Assembly (NCBI RefSeq): GCF_035712445.1
Contig: NZ_DASTAT010000104.1
Location: 1-49,713, forward strand
Direction of reading: 5' to 3'
Source of the DNA: Oligoflexus sp.
Lineage (GTDB): Bacteria; Bdellovibrionota_B; Oligoflexia; Oligoflexales; Oligoflexaceae
DNA: 49,713 nucleotides
The notes beneath the pieces were generated by a model that worked only from the letters and a program-made list of their open reading frames with translations, did not search any database and was not told where the DNA came from. Every line of letters begins with the position of its first letter. Position 1 is the first letter of the stretch. Both the position numbers and the translations under genes were made by a program. Below, one piece after another: positions 41,580 through 49,713 of this stretch.

Positions 41580-42925
41580 GGCTGACGTCCTCCGAAGGCC
41601 AGGCTATCAACGAAGCGATGCAGCATCTTATTCACCGAATAATTATCGGCGGGCAGACCTTGCCAGAGGGCATCGAACTCCGCTTTCTCATGAGCCATGG
41701 GTTCGCGGCTCAGAGCCTGGGTGAACATCATGCGGGCTATATTCTTTTTGAAGGCTTCGGAGTTCCGGGCCTTGTCGGCCCAGGTTAAAAGATCAGGAAC
41801 AGGAGCGCCCATGATCACGCCCTGGTTCGCATAGGCTGTGCGGTTGGCGCGATAGGTTCCGTTGCTGTTGAAGAGGAAGGCCTGCACGGTTTCAATGCCC
41901 ACGTAACTTGAGAACGAGTAGGCGAGGGGATCGAGCGTACTGTGACAGACCGCGCAATCAGGCTGCGCGACTTTGCGATTGTCGACATCCTTCGGTTCAT
42001 TGGCGACCGGCATCAGACCTTCGCCCTTGGCGATATCCATGCCGAGGTATTCGCGGTAAACCTGCGAAGCCGTGTTGCGTGGCAGCGGCGAGAACATCGT
42101 ATAGAAGGCGAGGAACCACTGGGTGGTCATCATCCCGGCCCGGCGCGCGGGATCCAAAGGCTGACCGCCGCCGATCACGATGCGTTGACCGATCTGGGCC
42201 TGCTCTTCACGGGCGAGTGCGCCCTCGACCTTGTTGCCGTTGATATCTATGTGATACTGAGCGGACAGGAGTTCCCGCGCATCGCGATCACCGCTCATGA
42301 TGTACGAGAAAAGACGATAATCGAAGCGATAGTCGGCGATCACCACGTTGCCGCCGAAACCCACCGCGGCGAGCGGCTGAATTTTTTTATCGGCGAGACG
42401 CTGCAGCGCCTCGTTTTTCCAGTAGGGCGTATCCAGGCAACGGGTCAGTTCCGTGTGAAGGAGGGGCTTGGGATCGGCCGCCTTACGGATCTGCTCCAGT
42501 TCCTCATAGGTCGCGGACTCACCGCAGTAAACACCTTTGAGTCTTTTGTAAGCTTGGACAGGATCGTAGGTGAGCGAGACCTTGGACTCGGGCTTCACGG
42601 CCTTGTTACCAGGAGCGCCGCCATTCAGGATCTCGTCGAGGTTTTTCACCCCGTCCCCATCGCTGTCGAGGTTTTCAATCTTATCGAGTGCTTCGAGCAG
42701 CACGACATTGATATTGCCGCTCAGGTTCTTGGTCAGGTCTTCACCATAGGGATTCACAGCCGGAGCTGTGGTGTGGCAGATATTACAGGACGCCTGCTGC
42801 GTCTCGCAACCCAGCGATTTCGGATACTTCTGACAGAAAATCGGGGTTGATTCTGGGGTAGCTGAGACGGTTCCTGCCAGCATAAGCAGCAGAAGCCAAC
42901 TCCTCCTAAGAAGGTGACTGATCAT
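41576..42925 (-). CDS. Secreted two-heme c-type cytochrome-like protein (DUF1588/DUF1592-type)
   Basis: The product of about 449 residues has a signal peptide and two c-heme motifs, CNICH near the N-terminus and CAVCH in QPDCAVCHSTLDPLAYSF, which is the DUF1588 hallmark. A DSDGDGVKNLDEI segment resembles a calcium-binding repeat. Such proteins are paired with DUF1501 or DUF1552 in several phyla; the reaction is not known. The ATG at 42925 follows GAGGA by 8 bases and gives a clean signal peptide; an in-frame ATG at 42940 has its AAGGA too close. It heads the operon with the lipoprotein and DUF1501 genes. Confidence 0.82.
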   Translation of the reverse strand: MISHLLRRSWLLLLMLAGTVSATPESTPIFCQKYPKSLGCETQQASCNICHTTAPAVNPYGEDLTKNLSGNINVVLLEALDKIENLDSDGDGVKNLDEILNGGAPGNKAVKPESKVSLTYDPVQAYKRLKGVYCGESATYEELEQIRKAADPKPLLHTELTRCLDTPYWKNEALQRLADKKIQPLAAVGFGGNVVIADYRFDYRLFSYIMSGDRDARELLSAQYHIDINGNKVEGALAREEQAQIGQRIVIGGGQPLDPARRAGMMTTQWFLAFYTMFSPLPRNTASQVYREYLGMDIAKGEGLMPVANEPKDVDNRKVAQPDCAVCHSTLDPLAYSFSSYVGIETVQAFLFNSNGTYRANRTAYANQGVIMGAPVPDLLTWADKARNSEAFKKNIARMMFTQALSREPMAHEKAEFDALWQGLPADNYSVNKMLHRFVDSLAFGGRQP

Positions 42926-43076
42926 CGCGTATGTCCTCATGTCCTTGGCCTGGCTTTTATTTAACGCCCTACCGCATCGGCAAAGGATGGACAAACCTTG
43001 AGTAAGTTTCTTTTTCAGTTGAGTTTTGTGAGTTTACCCAGGGGATTAGGTAACCCGAATGGATGGGGTGAGGCCC

Positions 43077-44117
43077 CTAGTGGGCCCCGGTATCGCTGTC
43101 GAGAGCCTGCATACGGCGCAGCTCGCCCGGGTCCAGATGCGATTGGCCATAAGCCTCAAGCTGGGCTTTTTTCTCGCCCTCGGACAGATCAGGGCGCGCC
43201 GACAGTCGGGCCTTCTCGGCCAGCCAGTCCTCGCGTTTTTGTTCCCAGCTTTGGCGCTCCTGCTCGACTGCGGCCAGCCGATCGAGGGCGTTGTCACCAA
43301 AACGCTGGCGGATCGCATCGGCGCCCTCAGCATCCAGTGACTCGATCGGTTGGCGCGCGAGTTGTTTAATATCGAGCCACGCAAAGGTTTGTTTGCGTAT
43401 CTCCCTTTGCTGAGGAGACAGAAGGCTCTCCGCAGCGTCCAAGGCCGCTTTCTTTTCCGCTTCATTCAGATCGGGATTGGTGCTGATCTTCATCCGTTCC
43501 AATTGAAACGCTTCATACTGCTCCTGGTCCTGATAGAAGGCTTCGCTCAAAGCGTCACCCAGATATTCGCGCCGCAGATTGCGCCTTTCTTCCAGGACGG
43601 ATGCCACCTGCTCACTCGCCTTCAGATCGCGCTCCGTCCATTCCTCGGCGTATTTGGCTTCGGCGTTGATGAGCGCGACATACTGATCGAAGAGAGCCAG
43701 AGCCTCCTGCACGACGGTGCCGGGCTGGGAAGCTTCCAGATGCTGCCGCAGGAGCGCACGGATGCTTTCATTATCCATGCGTCCTCTGAGGCTTAAATAG
43801 TAATCAAAGAGCCGCCGCACATCACGATGCAGTATGATGCGGCCCTTGTCATCGACGCGAATGCCGCCATTGACATCGGTTCCTTCGAGGGAGGGATGCG
43901 GTGCCGGGGCGTTTTCAATCGGGGCGCTGGTCACCGCCCGAGGCTGAGTCGCGGGCGGGGCATCAGGGCGCACAGCCCAGCTCCCGTCCGTGTCCGCGGG
44001 AGCTGCCGCAAGCGGCTCAGAAGGATCCGCTTGCGGCTCGCGCCGACTGATGACGATGAGGGCAAGGATCAGGAGACTGGCAAGCATCCCGGCCCGACCC
44101 ATGAATCGCCGCTTCAT
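43077..44117 (-). CDS. Lipase-specific foldase (lipase chaperone, Lif)
   Basis: The 346-residue product has an N-terminal membrane anchor (about 10-25), a Pro/Ala-rich linker to about residue 75 and a helical region beyond. It shows the lipase foldase motif DVRRLFDYYLSLRG (RxxFDYxLSxxG) after SLEGTDVNG. These periplasmic steric chaperones fold family I lipases before type II secretion. It overlaps the lipase gene by one base, which fits its partner role. A small hairpin overlaps its stop codon. Confidence 0.9.
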   Translation of the reverse strand: MKRRFMGRAGMLASLLILALIVISRREPQADPSEPLAAAPADTDGSWAVRPDAPPATQPRAVTSAPIENAPAPHPSLEGTDVNGGIRVDDKGRIILHRDVRRLFDYYLSLRGRMDNESIRALLRQHLEASQPGTVVQEALALFDQYVALINAEAKYAEEWTERDLKASEQVASVLEERRNLRREYLGDALSEAFYQDQEQYEAFQLERMKISTNPDLNEAEKKAALDAAESLLSPQQREIRKQTFAWLDIKQLARQPIESLDAEGADAIRQRFGDNALDRLAAVEQERQSWEQKREDWLAEKARLSARPDLSEGEKKAQLEAYGQSHLDPGELRRMQALDSDTGAH

Positions 44118-45151
44118 CAGTGACCCGCCTTCTGCAGGCGATTGGCGTTCTGAACATACAGGGTTGGGATATCAATGCCGCTGCGCACAAGGCCGAAGGC
44201 CTGGTTGATCGCATCGAAATGATTCAATGGATAAAAGCCTTCCGTGAGTTGTCCGAGCGGATGGCCGCAGCTGCGCACGAGGCCATCCCAAATGCGGGCG
44301 TTGCTTGGGAAGAAGATTTTCACCACGGGCACAAGGACGGAATCCAGAGGATCGACCCGGTTGGTGACGACATCCACGCCGCCCCAGGAAAAATAGGAGA
44401 CGTTATTCACCAAGGCGGGACCGCTGATGCCTTTATAGAGCTTGCCCTTTTCCTGCAGCTCACAGTTCATTTCGGAAAGCGCCTCGGGGAACTGGGCATT
44501 GAATTTATCCAGAGCCTTTGTGCCGGCTGCCTGTACAAGGTCCTCGGCGATCTGCACGCCGCGGTAGGCGCTATTGTAGGAACCATCCTTCGAAGAGGTC
44601 GAAAAAATATCGAGGGCGGAAAAAACCGTCGAAAGTGTGACGTTGGCGACCCATTTCAGAAGAATATGTTTGTTCAGAAAGGCATAAAGGTTGTCCGCGA
44701 ACTCGGTGCCTTCATTCATACAGGTCACGCAGTTGACGGACTCGATCCACTCGGGCTTCAGACTGGCCACATAACGTGCGGCCGGACCGCCCTGACTATG
44801 CGCGATCAGATTCACGCGCGAGGCACCCGTGAGCGCCCGAATCTGCCGGATGTCTTCCAGCAATTCCTCGCCACGACGGACGTTCGAAGCGGAGCTGCTC
44901 AGGTTCGTGACGTAGACTTCCGCGCCCTGACGCCGCAACTCGTCAGTGATGCCATACCAATAATCGACGACGCCGAGGACGTTGTCGAAGGCAAAGGCGC
45001 CAGGCACCATAACAATAGGGTAGCGGGTTTTGGCGTAATTATCGCTGCCAGCATGGGCGGACGCTGTGGCGACAACAAGCGTGAAAAGGCTGCAAATCAT
45101 GGTTTTTAACCATGCCTTGACGTCGAATCCGGTTGTGGAAAGGCCTGACAT
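44117..45151 (-). CDS. Secreted triacylglycerol lipase, family I
   Basis: The 344-residue product has a signal peptide (to about AHA-G) and the alpha/beta-hydrolase features of family I (Pseudomonas/Burkholderia-type) lipases. The nucleophile is Ser119 in IAHSQGG; the general acid is Asp289 in IWDGLVRSCG and the base His311 in PLNHFDAINQ, typical for the calcium-site region. NRVDPLD matches the family calcium-loop block. The foldase gene follows with a 1-base overlap. The ATG at 45151 follows AAGGGGGA; an in-frame start at 45241 would add 30 residues. It should hydrolyse long-chain lipids outside the cell. Confidence 0.9.
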   Translation of the reverse strand: MSGLSTTGFDVKAWLKTMICSLFTLVVATASAHAGSDNYAKTRYPIVMVPGAFAFDNVLGVVDYWYGITDELRRQGAEVYVTNLSSSASNVRRGEELLEDIRQIRALTGASRVNLIAHSQGGPAARYVASLKPEWIESVNCVTCMNEGTEFADNLYAFLNKHILLKWVANVTLSTVFSALDIFSTSSKDGSYNSAYRGVQIAEDLVQAAGTKALDKFNAQFPEALSEMNCELQEKGKLYKGISGPALVNNVSYFSWGGVDVVTNRVDPLDSVLVPVVKIFFPSNARIWDGLVRSCGHPLGQLTEGFYPLNHFDAINQAFGLVRSGIDIPTLYVQNANRLQKAGH

Positions 45152-45549
45152 ATAATCCCCCTTAGTTAGGCTTATTTCGATCCCGGTTTTCATAAGTAGA
45201 AGTGCTGAGTTTGTTCTAGAGCAAGACTTGATGGTTTGCAATTTCGTTTCGGCCTCTTACGTTTTTCTGAACTGTCCTGTATCGCCTGCACCGCGCAGAA
45301 TTTATGAGACTGTTTGCATAGAGTGACAGAGCGTCATCTCATGTGGATGGCTGGCCAATCCCATCAGGACGGGATTTTGCCGGAGCACCATTTCGTAGGA
45401 GATTACAGACGTAAGCCATAAAATGGCGGAATTCTCACGCCGATCAGGGTTTCCGAAATGTAGGAAATTTTGTGAGTTGCAGAATGGTTGTCTTTTCACA
45501 GTAGGGCGGATAAAAAGCCTTTTACTTTTCCACGAAACCGGGAGTTCTC
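45152..45549. other. Divergent intergenic region, lipase versus POT transporter
   Basis: These 398 bases hold no supported gene. A good -35/-10 pair for the POT gene lies near its right end and is listed separately. I see no clear lipase promoter. Confidence 0.5.
45488..45516 (+). promoter_or_regulatory. Candidate promoter of the POT gene
   Basis: TTGTCT (45488-45493) and TAAAAA (45511-45516) have a 17-base spacer and lie 34 bases upstream of the ATG. Both boxes are moderate matches to sigma-70 consensus. Confidence 0.35.
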
Positions 45550-47112
45550 ATGTCGGCCGCTGCACAAATGAACAAGACAGCCGGTGGTTTTCCGCCGCAG
45601 ATCCCCTACATCATCGGAAACGAAGCCTGCGAGCGGTTTTCGTTCTATGGGATGCGTAATATCCTGACGGCTTTTTTGGTGAGTCATCTTTTGTTGGACG
45701 TTGCAGTCTCCGAACGTGAGGTCGCGGCCAAGGAAATCTTTCACATCTTCGTGATGGGTGTTTATTTTTTTCCGCTGCTCGGCGGCTGGCTCGCGGACCG
45801 CTTCCTGGGGAAGTATCGTACCATTTTTTGGTTGAGCCTTCTTTACTGCGTGGGTCACCTCTGTCTGGCGCTCTTTGAAGCCCAGAAGTCGGGTTTTTAT
45901 CTGGGTCTCTTTCTGATCGCCCTGGGGTCCGGGGGGATCAAGCCCTGCGTGTCGTCCTTCGTCGGCGATCAGTTCGATCAGAGCAACAAGGATAAGGCTC
46001 GGGTGGTCTTTGATATCTTTTATTGGAGTATCAACTTCGGGTCCTTCTTCGCCTCGCTCCTGATTCCTTTGATCCTGGATCGCGCCGGTCCGGGCTGGGC
46101 TTTTGGAATTCCGGGTGTGCTGATGGCTCTGGCCACCTTTGTGTTCTGGCTCGGTCGCAAGCAGTATCGCGTCACGGCCCCGGCGGCCGCGGATCCTCAT
46201 TCTTTCATGCGCGTAGTTTATAGTGCTCTTTTCCGTTCGCAGGGGGCCCGCACGGGAACCGTACTGGCCTTTATCGGCGTCCTGCTCGCTGTCGTTTCCG
46301 TCCTGTGCTGGCCGATGCTGGGCGTGGTCGCGGCCGTGTGCCTTGCCCTTGTCATGCTCCTTCTGTTCGGGGGAATTGGCGCCTGGATGCAGCTCGATCA
46401 GGCGCGGGCTCTGCATCCGGCCGATGCCGTGGAAGGTGTGCGGGCGGTTTTGCGCGTGCTCGTCATCTTTGGACTCGTGACGCCGTTCTGGTCGCTCTTC
46501 GATCAAAAAGCTTCGACCTGGATTCTGCAGGCGCGGGTGATGGAACTGCCAGGCTGGTCATGGCTTACGAGTGCTTCTCAGATGCAGGCCTTGAATCCTT
46601 TGCTCGTGGTCCTGCTCATTCCTTTCAATAACCTTGTTCTTTATCCCTTCCTCGCGCGTCGGGGGATTGTGTTCTCGCCTCTGCGCCGCATGACCTTTGG
46701 TATCGTGCTGTCGGGGCTTTCGTGGGTCGTGGTCGGTGCGTTTCAGTTGGCCATCGATCAGGGGGCGCAGCTTTCCATTCTGTGGCAGGTGCTGCCTTAT
46801 ATTATCCTGACTCTGGCGGAAGTCTTCGTCTCGGCCACGGGACTTGAATTCGCGTATAGCCAGGCGCCGGCGCGGATGAAGGGTGTGATCATGAGCTTTT
46901 GGAGTCTTTCCGTAACGATCGGCAGCCTTTGGGTGCTGCTCGTGAATGTTGGCGTGAAATCCGAGAGTCTGACCCAGGCCGTCAGCGCCGGTGGCATCAG
47001 CGTGACTGCCTTCCAGATGTTCTTCTTTGCAGGTTTTGCGTTCCTGGCAGCGCTGGCCTTCGGTCTTTATGCGAAGCGTTATCCGGTGGCCGATCATTAC
47101 CTGAAAACTTGA
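45550..47112 (+). CDS. POT/PTR2 family proton-coupled peptide transporter
   Basis: The 520-residue polytopic protein shows the POT landmarks: the ExxER proton/peptide motif in GNEACERFSFYGMRN, then GGWLADRFLGKYRTI and GSGGIKPCVSSFVGDQF, and FYWSINFGS. About fourteen hydrophobic segments are present. It should import di- and tripeptides with protons. GGGAG precedes the ATG. It is a single gene, divergent from the lipase operon. With the secreted proteases in this window it suits a cell that digests external protein and takes up peptides, although the coupling is my inference. Confidence 0.92.
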   Translation: MSAAAQMNKTAGGFPPQIPYIIGNEACERFSFYGMRNILTAFLVSHLLLDVAVSEREVAAKEIFHIFVMGVYFFPLLGGWLADRFLGKYRTIFWLSLLYCVGHLCLALFEAQKSGFYLGLFLIALGSGGIKPCVSSFVGDQFDQSNKDKARVVFDIFYWSINFGSFFASLLIPLILDRAGPGWAFGIPGVLMALATFVFWLGRKQYRVTAPAAADPHSFMRVVYSALFRSQGARTGTVLAFIGVLLAVVSVLCWPMLGVVAAVCLALVMLLLFGGIGAWMQLDQARALHPADAVEGVRAVLRVLVIFGLVTPFWSLFDQKASTWILQARVMELPGWSWLTSASQMQALNPLLVVLLIPFNNLVLYPFLARRGIVFSPLRRMTFGIVLSGLSWVVVGAFQLAIDQGAQLSILWQVLPYIILTLAEVFVSATGLEFAYSQAPARMKGVIMSFWSLSVTIGSLWVLLVNVGVKSESLTQAVSAGGISVTAFQMFFFAGFAFLAALAFGLYAKRYPVADHYLKT

Positions 47113-47223
47113 GCTTTGGTCCAATTTTAAGAAGTCCCAGGGATGTGGCGCATATCTCTGGGCAGTTTTCCATGAATCTCCGCTCTATGTCTCTCCATAA
47201 AACCCGGCACGCTTGTTGCTTTT

Positions 47224-47252
47224 ACTGGAACTGTGGTTGTTCCTTTTCCAGT
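47224..47252 (+). repeat. Inverted repeat upstream of giant lipoprotein P3
   Basis: ACTGGAA (47224-47230) and TTCCAGT (47246-47252) form a 7-bp inverted repeat, and GGAAC/GTTCC (47227-47243) gives an alternative shorter pairing. It lies about 110 bases after the POT stop and 45 before the P3 ATG. It could be an operator, a leader hairpin or a weak terminator. Confidence 0.4.
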
Positions 47253-47297
47253 AGTTGTTGATTGCGCTCCTCCTGAACCAGCTCAAGCGGAAGTTGT

Positions 47298-49713
47298 ATG
47301 TATCGAAAAATACTGTCTCGATATCTTGTATGGGCTACAATGTTCCTCACTTTTTTAGCCTCCGCATGTGGAATTTTTTCTAATAAGTACGAAACGATAA
47401 GTCTGGAGTGCCAGCTATCATCCCCCGACTCCAAGGCACGCTTTCTCAAGGTCGTAGACCAGGATGGAAGTGACTTGGATTCTGACGCTCGACTGTTTCT
47501 GCAGACACAGCTGGTTACCGATTCTGGACTAAGCTTTCAACCTCAAGTCACTGCCAAAGGTTGCATTCAATTGCCTGATTCAGCCGGTCGCCTCATGGTC
47601 TCGGCTCCCCTTCGTCAATCCTCTTTGTTTTTTGCATTTAAAGAATCCTCACCGTTTCTCATCAAGGCTGCACTCGTCAAAAGTCCGACGATCAAAGTTT
47701 CAACACCATGTACTTCTGAAGGTTTTTTTGCCAGCAACAAGCTGCCCCGGCAGTGGAGCTTTGACACTTCGGGTGATCTCCAAGGTACCAGGATTACTGT
47801 TCGAGCCATAAAAGCATCTGGCGAAAAGTCTTTTGAGATTTTTAATAAGGATTTTGGAGAATCCCGTCTCAATTTGCCTGAAGAATGGGATCTTCGGGAC
47901 CTTCCTGAAGGTCTGTATCGACTTGAAGCGACCTATCAGGACCTTCAGAATGGCTTCGGAGTCGTTCCGCAGCTCTTGAACGATGGAAGTGACTGTAGCT
48001 TGACCGTCCTCCGCAATAAGCCATCTCTGGTTTACCGTGCTGCGACAGGTAAGTCCTTTCAGGTCGTTGGTCTGGATGCAGCCCTCCCTTGGGCGACTGA
48101 TAATGCGCGCTCTACTATTTACTCTTGTATGGAAGAACGTTCAGAAGCTGCTGTTATTCCGAATGAGCTGCCCTGTCAACCTCGAGGAGTTTGCAGCAAC
48201 CTCAATGCTTTTGAAGCCAGCACATCCATAGTGGGAAAGAAAGCGGGAATCTATGACGTCTTTCTTTTTAGCCGTGATAGGGCTTCCAACCAAAGTGATC
48301 TCGCCTGTCAGACTGTTGTGTTCTCCGAACGCTCGCCTGAAATTCGATTGCAGTGGAAAATTGATGAATGGAATCAAGATGGTGCTATCTTGAAAACCCC
48401 GCAACTTCTGTATAACGCGGAAGTAAGTATGAGACATCCCCAGGTCGAGCGGAAGCTATTGGAGGATACTCTTAAATGTAAGGTTGATTTCTTGCTGCCT
48501 GATAAAGAAGTTGTTTCAGGACGCAATGTGCTGTGTACAACGGGGCGTTGCGCTGGGCAACCCATGGGAGATTTTGTTCCCTGTGATTCCAAAGTTCAAT
48601 TTTCGTTGGTCAATGCCTGGAAGCAGGAAATAATTGGTGACGCCACTCTGCGGCTGCAAGTTAAAGCTAGTGACGGGGGAAGCCAGGAAGCGGTTGCGAA
48701 TCGCTATTTGATTCTCAACAGCAGCAAGTGGAAGTTTGATACTTTTGCTGCTCCTAACGCTCAACCGCGGTTTTCTCCAGATAGATTAGCCGTCGATTCT
48801 AAAGGTCAGATACTTGCCTGGTCCTATAACGGTGGTTTTTGGCGATTTGATGGAACATCCTGGATAGACGATAATATAGACTGGCTCAAATCGGCTGCGA
48901 GTGTTTCGTTTTTCACCGATGACCAGGGACAGGTTTTTGCGAATGTCTTCTATTCGAACGCCGATGGCATCTATAATGAGATATTACTACAAAGGAAAGA
49001 TGATGCCTGGAGCTATCGCTTGATCCAGAAGGATCAAGTGGAAAATCTGAGCGTCAAATGTAGAGGCAAACCGTTCATCGAACAGGGTATGGCTTGCTCG
49101 GTTGGAGGACAGCTTCAGCTCATCCGGGGTGAGGTCACCACGGAGATTGAAACTTCTCCTACGATCAATGGACAAGCCTGTCCTATTCCACTGGAGAGCC
49201 TCTTTGAGAGCCAGAAGGTGGGACTTTGGGCAGTCTGCAATACAGAGATCATTCAGTACGTTAACCAAAAGTGGGTGTCCCGGGCGGTCGTAGATAAACC
49301 TGAAAATTTTGTCCAAAGCTACATTGGCTTTGATTCCGAAGCCCGGGTCTGGATCAGTCTTAGCAATCAACGAAGTTTCTCCCTCGGATTTTTCGAAGGT
49401 GATCAGTATCGTTCGGTCTCTGTAGAAGGACTCCCCGCAAGAAGGCCTTATGGTGAGATGGGCTTTGCGATTCATGAAGGCAGGGCTTATTTTGGTGTAC
49501 ACTACTGGAATGGTCAACTGAAGCAGTGGATAGCCAGTTTTGAGAATTGGAAGCCACTGTTCGAAACGGTCCCAAAAATTGAGTCTGTCCCAGGACTCGA
49601 TTTCCCTGTTTGGAAGCCTGATTTGCGTACGACGATATTGCTGCAGGGCTCAACTCCACTTGTTTTGAGCGATTCGTTTCCCCAAATTGATGGACGCTTT
49701 GATCTGCGCTGGT
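47298..49713 (+). CDS. Giant lipoprotein P3 (partial), third member of the family
   Basis: An open frame runs from ATG 47298 to the right edge, 805 residues with no stop. It has a lipobox (FLASAC, Cys24) and KGCIQLPDSAG and CTSEGFFA segments matching P2. The order of blocks follows P2: LPEGLYRLEA, then DVFLFSRDRASNQSDLAC, then the signature CTTGRC-x(10)-PC at Cys413-Cys429. Propeller-type segments come next (GQILAWSYNGGFWRF, ARVWISLS). Its G+C is visibly lower than that of P2: 26 of 60 at 48361-48420 against 37 of 60 at 24841-24900. It therefore may have been acquired separately or diverged under different pressure. Function unknown. The C-terminal third lies outside the window. Confidence 0.85.
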   Translation, partial: MYRKILSRYLVWATMFLTFLASACGIFSNKYETISLECQLSSPDSKARFLKVVDQDGSDLDSDARLFLQTQLVTDSGLSFQPQVTAKGCIQLPDSAGRLMVSAPLRQSSLFFAFKESSPFLIKAALVKSPTIKVSTPCTSEGFFASNKLPRQWSFDTSGDLQGTRITVRAIKASGEKSFEIFNKDFGESRLNLPEEWDLRDLPEGLYRLEATYQDLQNGFGVVPQLLNDGSDCSLTVLRNKPSLVYRAATGKSFQVVGLDAALPWATDNARSTIYSCMEERSEAAVIPNELPCQPRGVCSNLNAFEASTSIVGKKAGIYDVFLFSRDRASNQSDLACQTVVFSERSPEIRLQWKIDEWNQDGAILKTPQLLYNAEVSMRHPQVERKLLEDTLKCKVDFLLPDKEVVSGRNVLCTTGRCAGQPMGDFVPCDSKVQFSLVNAWKQEIIGDATLRLQVKASDGGSQEAVANRYLILNSSKWKFDTFAAPNAQPRFSPDRLAVDSKGQILAWSYNGGFWRFDGTSWIDDNIDWLKSAASVSFFTDDQGQVFANVFYSNADGIYNEILLQRKDDAWSYRLIQKDQVENLSVKCRGKPFIEQGMACSVGGQLQLIRGEVTTEIETSPTINGQACPIPLESLFESQKVGLWAVCNTEIIQYVNQKWVSRAVVDKPENFVQSYIGFDSEARVWISLSNQRSFSLGFFEGDQYRSVSVEGLPARRPYGEMGFAIHEGRAYFGVHYWNGQLKQWIASFENWKPLFETVPKIESVPGLDFPVWKPDLRTTILLQGSTPLVLSDSFPQIDGRFDLRW

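Noticed and set aside
45496..46506. Minus-strand frame antisense to the POT transporter gene
   Set aside because: The product is charged and repetitive, while the + strand encodes a clear polytopic POT protein.
47113..47175. Possible terminator after the POT gene (CCCAG...CTGGG)
   Set aside because: Only a 5-bp stem with a long loop and a weak T-run; too poor to call.
48141..49659. Several short minus-strand frames near the right edge
   Set aside because: They are antisense to the P3 frame, which is open for 805 residues and aligns with P2 block by block.
1..49713. CRISPR arrays, tRNA/rRNA genes, insertion sequences or prophage
   Set aside because: No spaced direct repeats, cloverleaf signals, transposase or integrase frames were seen on either strand.

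Overview
The window is chromosomal DNA from a Gram-negative bacterium with an outer membrane and an unusually large lipoprotein complement. At least fourteen genes start with a lipobox signal peptide. The mixture of DUF1501 and c-heme proteins, 7TM-DISM kinase, class III cyclase, family I lipase with its foldase, and many unrecognised lipoproteins suits the Bdellovibrionota/Oligoflexia (an Oligoflexus-like organism) or another deltaproteobacterial-type lineage. That placement is an inference from gene content only. I saw no tRNA, rRNA, insertion sequence, prophage or CRISPR array.

Layout. 0-7.3 kb: rtcB RNA ligase, a membrane adenylate/guanylate cyclase with the decayed tail of a second cyclase beside it, two lipoproteins, and a TMTC-like membrane protein with about ten TPRs. 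7.4-10.3 kb: an ETHE1-type persulfide dioxygenase, a zinc alcohol dehydrogenase with a small partner, and a small secreted protein. 10.6-15.2 kb: five lipoprotein genes in a row on the + strand, one carrying a C-terminal cytochrome c domain; several have leader hairpins that would cover the ribosome binding site. 15.2-21.4 kb: the most striking unit, a minus-strand operon of ECF sigma factor, one-TM anti-sigma-like protein, secreted caspase-like protease and an 1121-residue lipoprotein. 21.6-26.9 kb: a START-domain protein, a lipoprotein metzincin, and a second giant lipoprotein paralogous to the first. 27-32 kb: an FAD oxidoreductase with a ThDP enzyme, a small lipoprotein, and NnrS. 32-39 kb: a 7TM-DISM/Hpt kinase, a second ECF sigma factor, and an S41 protease with a MarR-GNAT regulator. 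39-45 kb: a DPBB lipoprotein, a c-heme/lipoprotein/DUF1501 operon, and a lipase-foldase operon. 45.5-49.7 kb: a POT peptide transporter and the start of a third giant lipoprotein that runs off the right edge.

Main interpretation. The three giant lipoproteins (15227-18592, 23487-26876, 47298-right edge) form one family. Each has a lipobox, an Ig-like region, a shared three-cysteine signature near residue 375-430, and a C-terminal part rich in propeller-type G-x-[LIV]-W repeats. The first is translationally coupled to a caspase-like protease and sits under an ECF sigma/anti-sigma pair; the second lies next to a zinc protease. I read this as a candidate envelope sensing and proteolysis system that I do not recognise from described systems. 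Its function is unknown.
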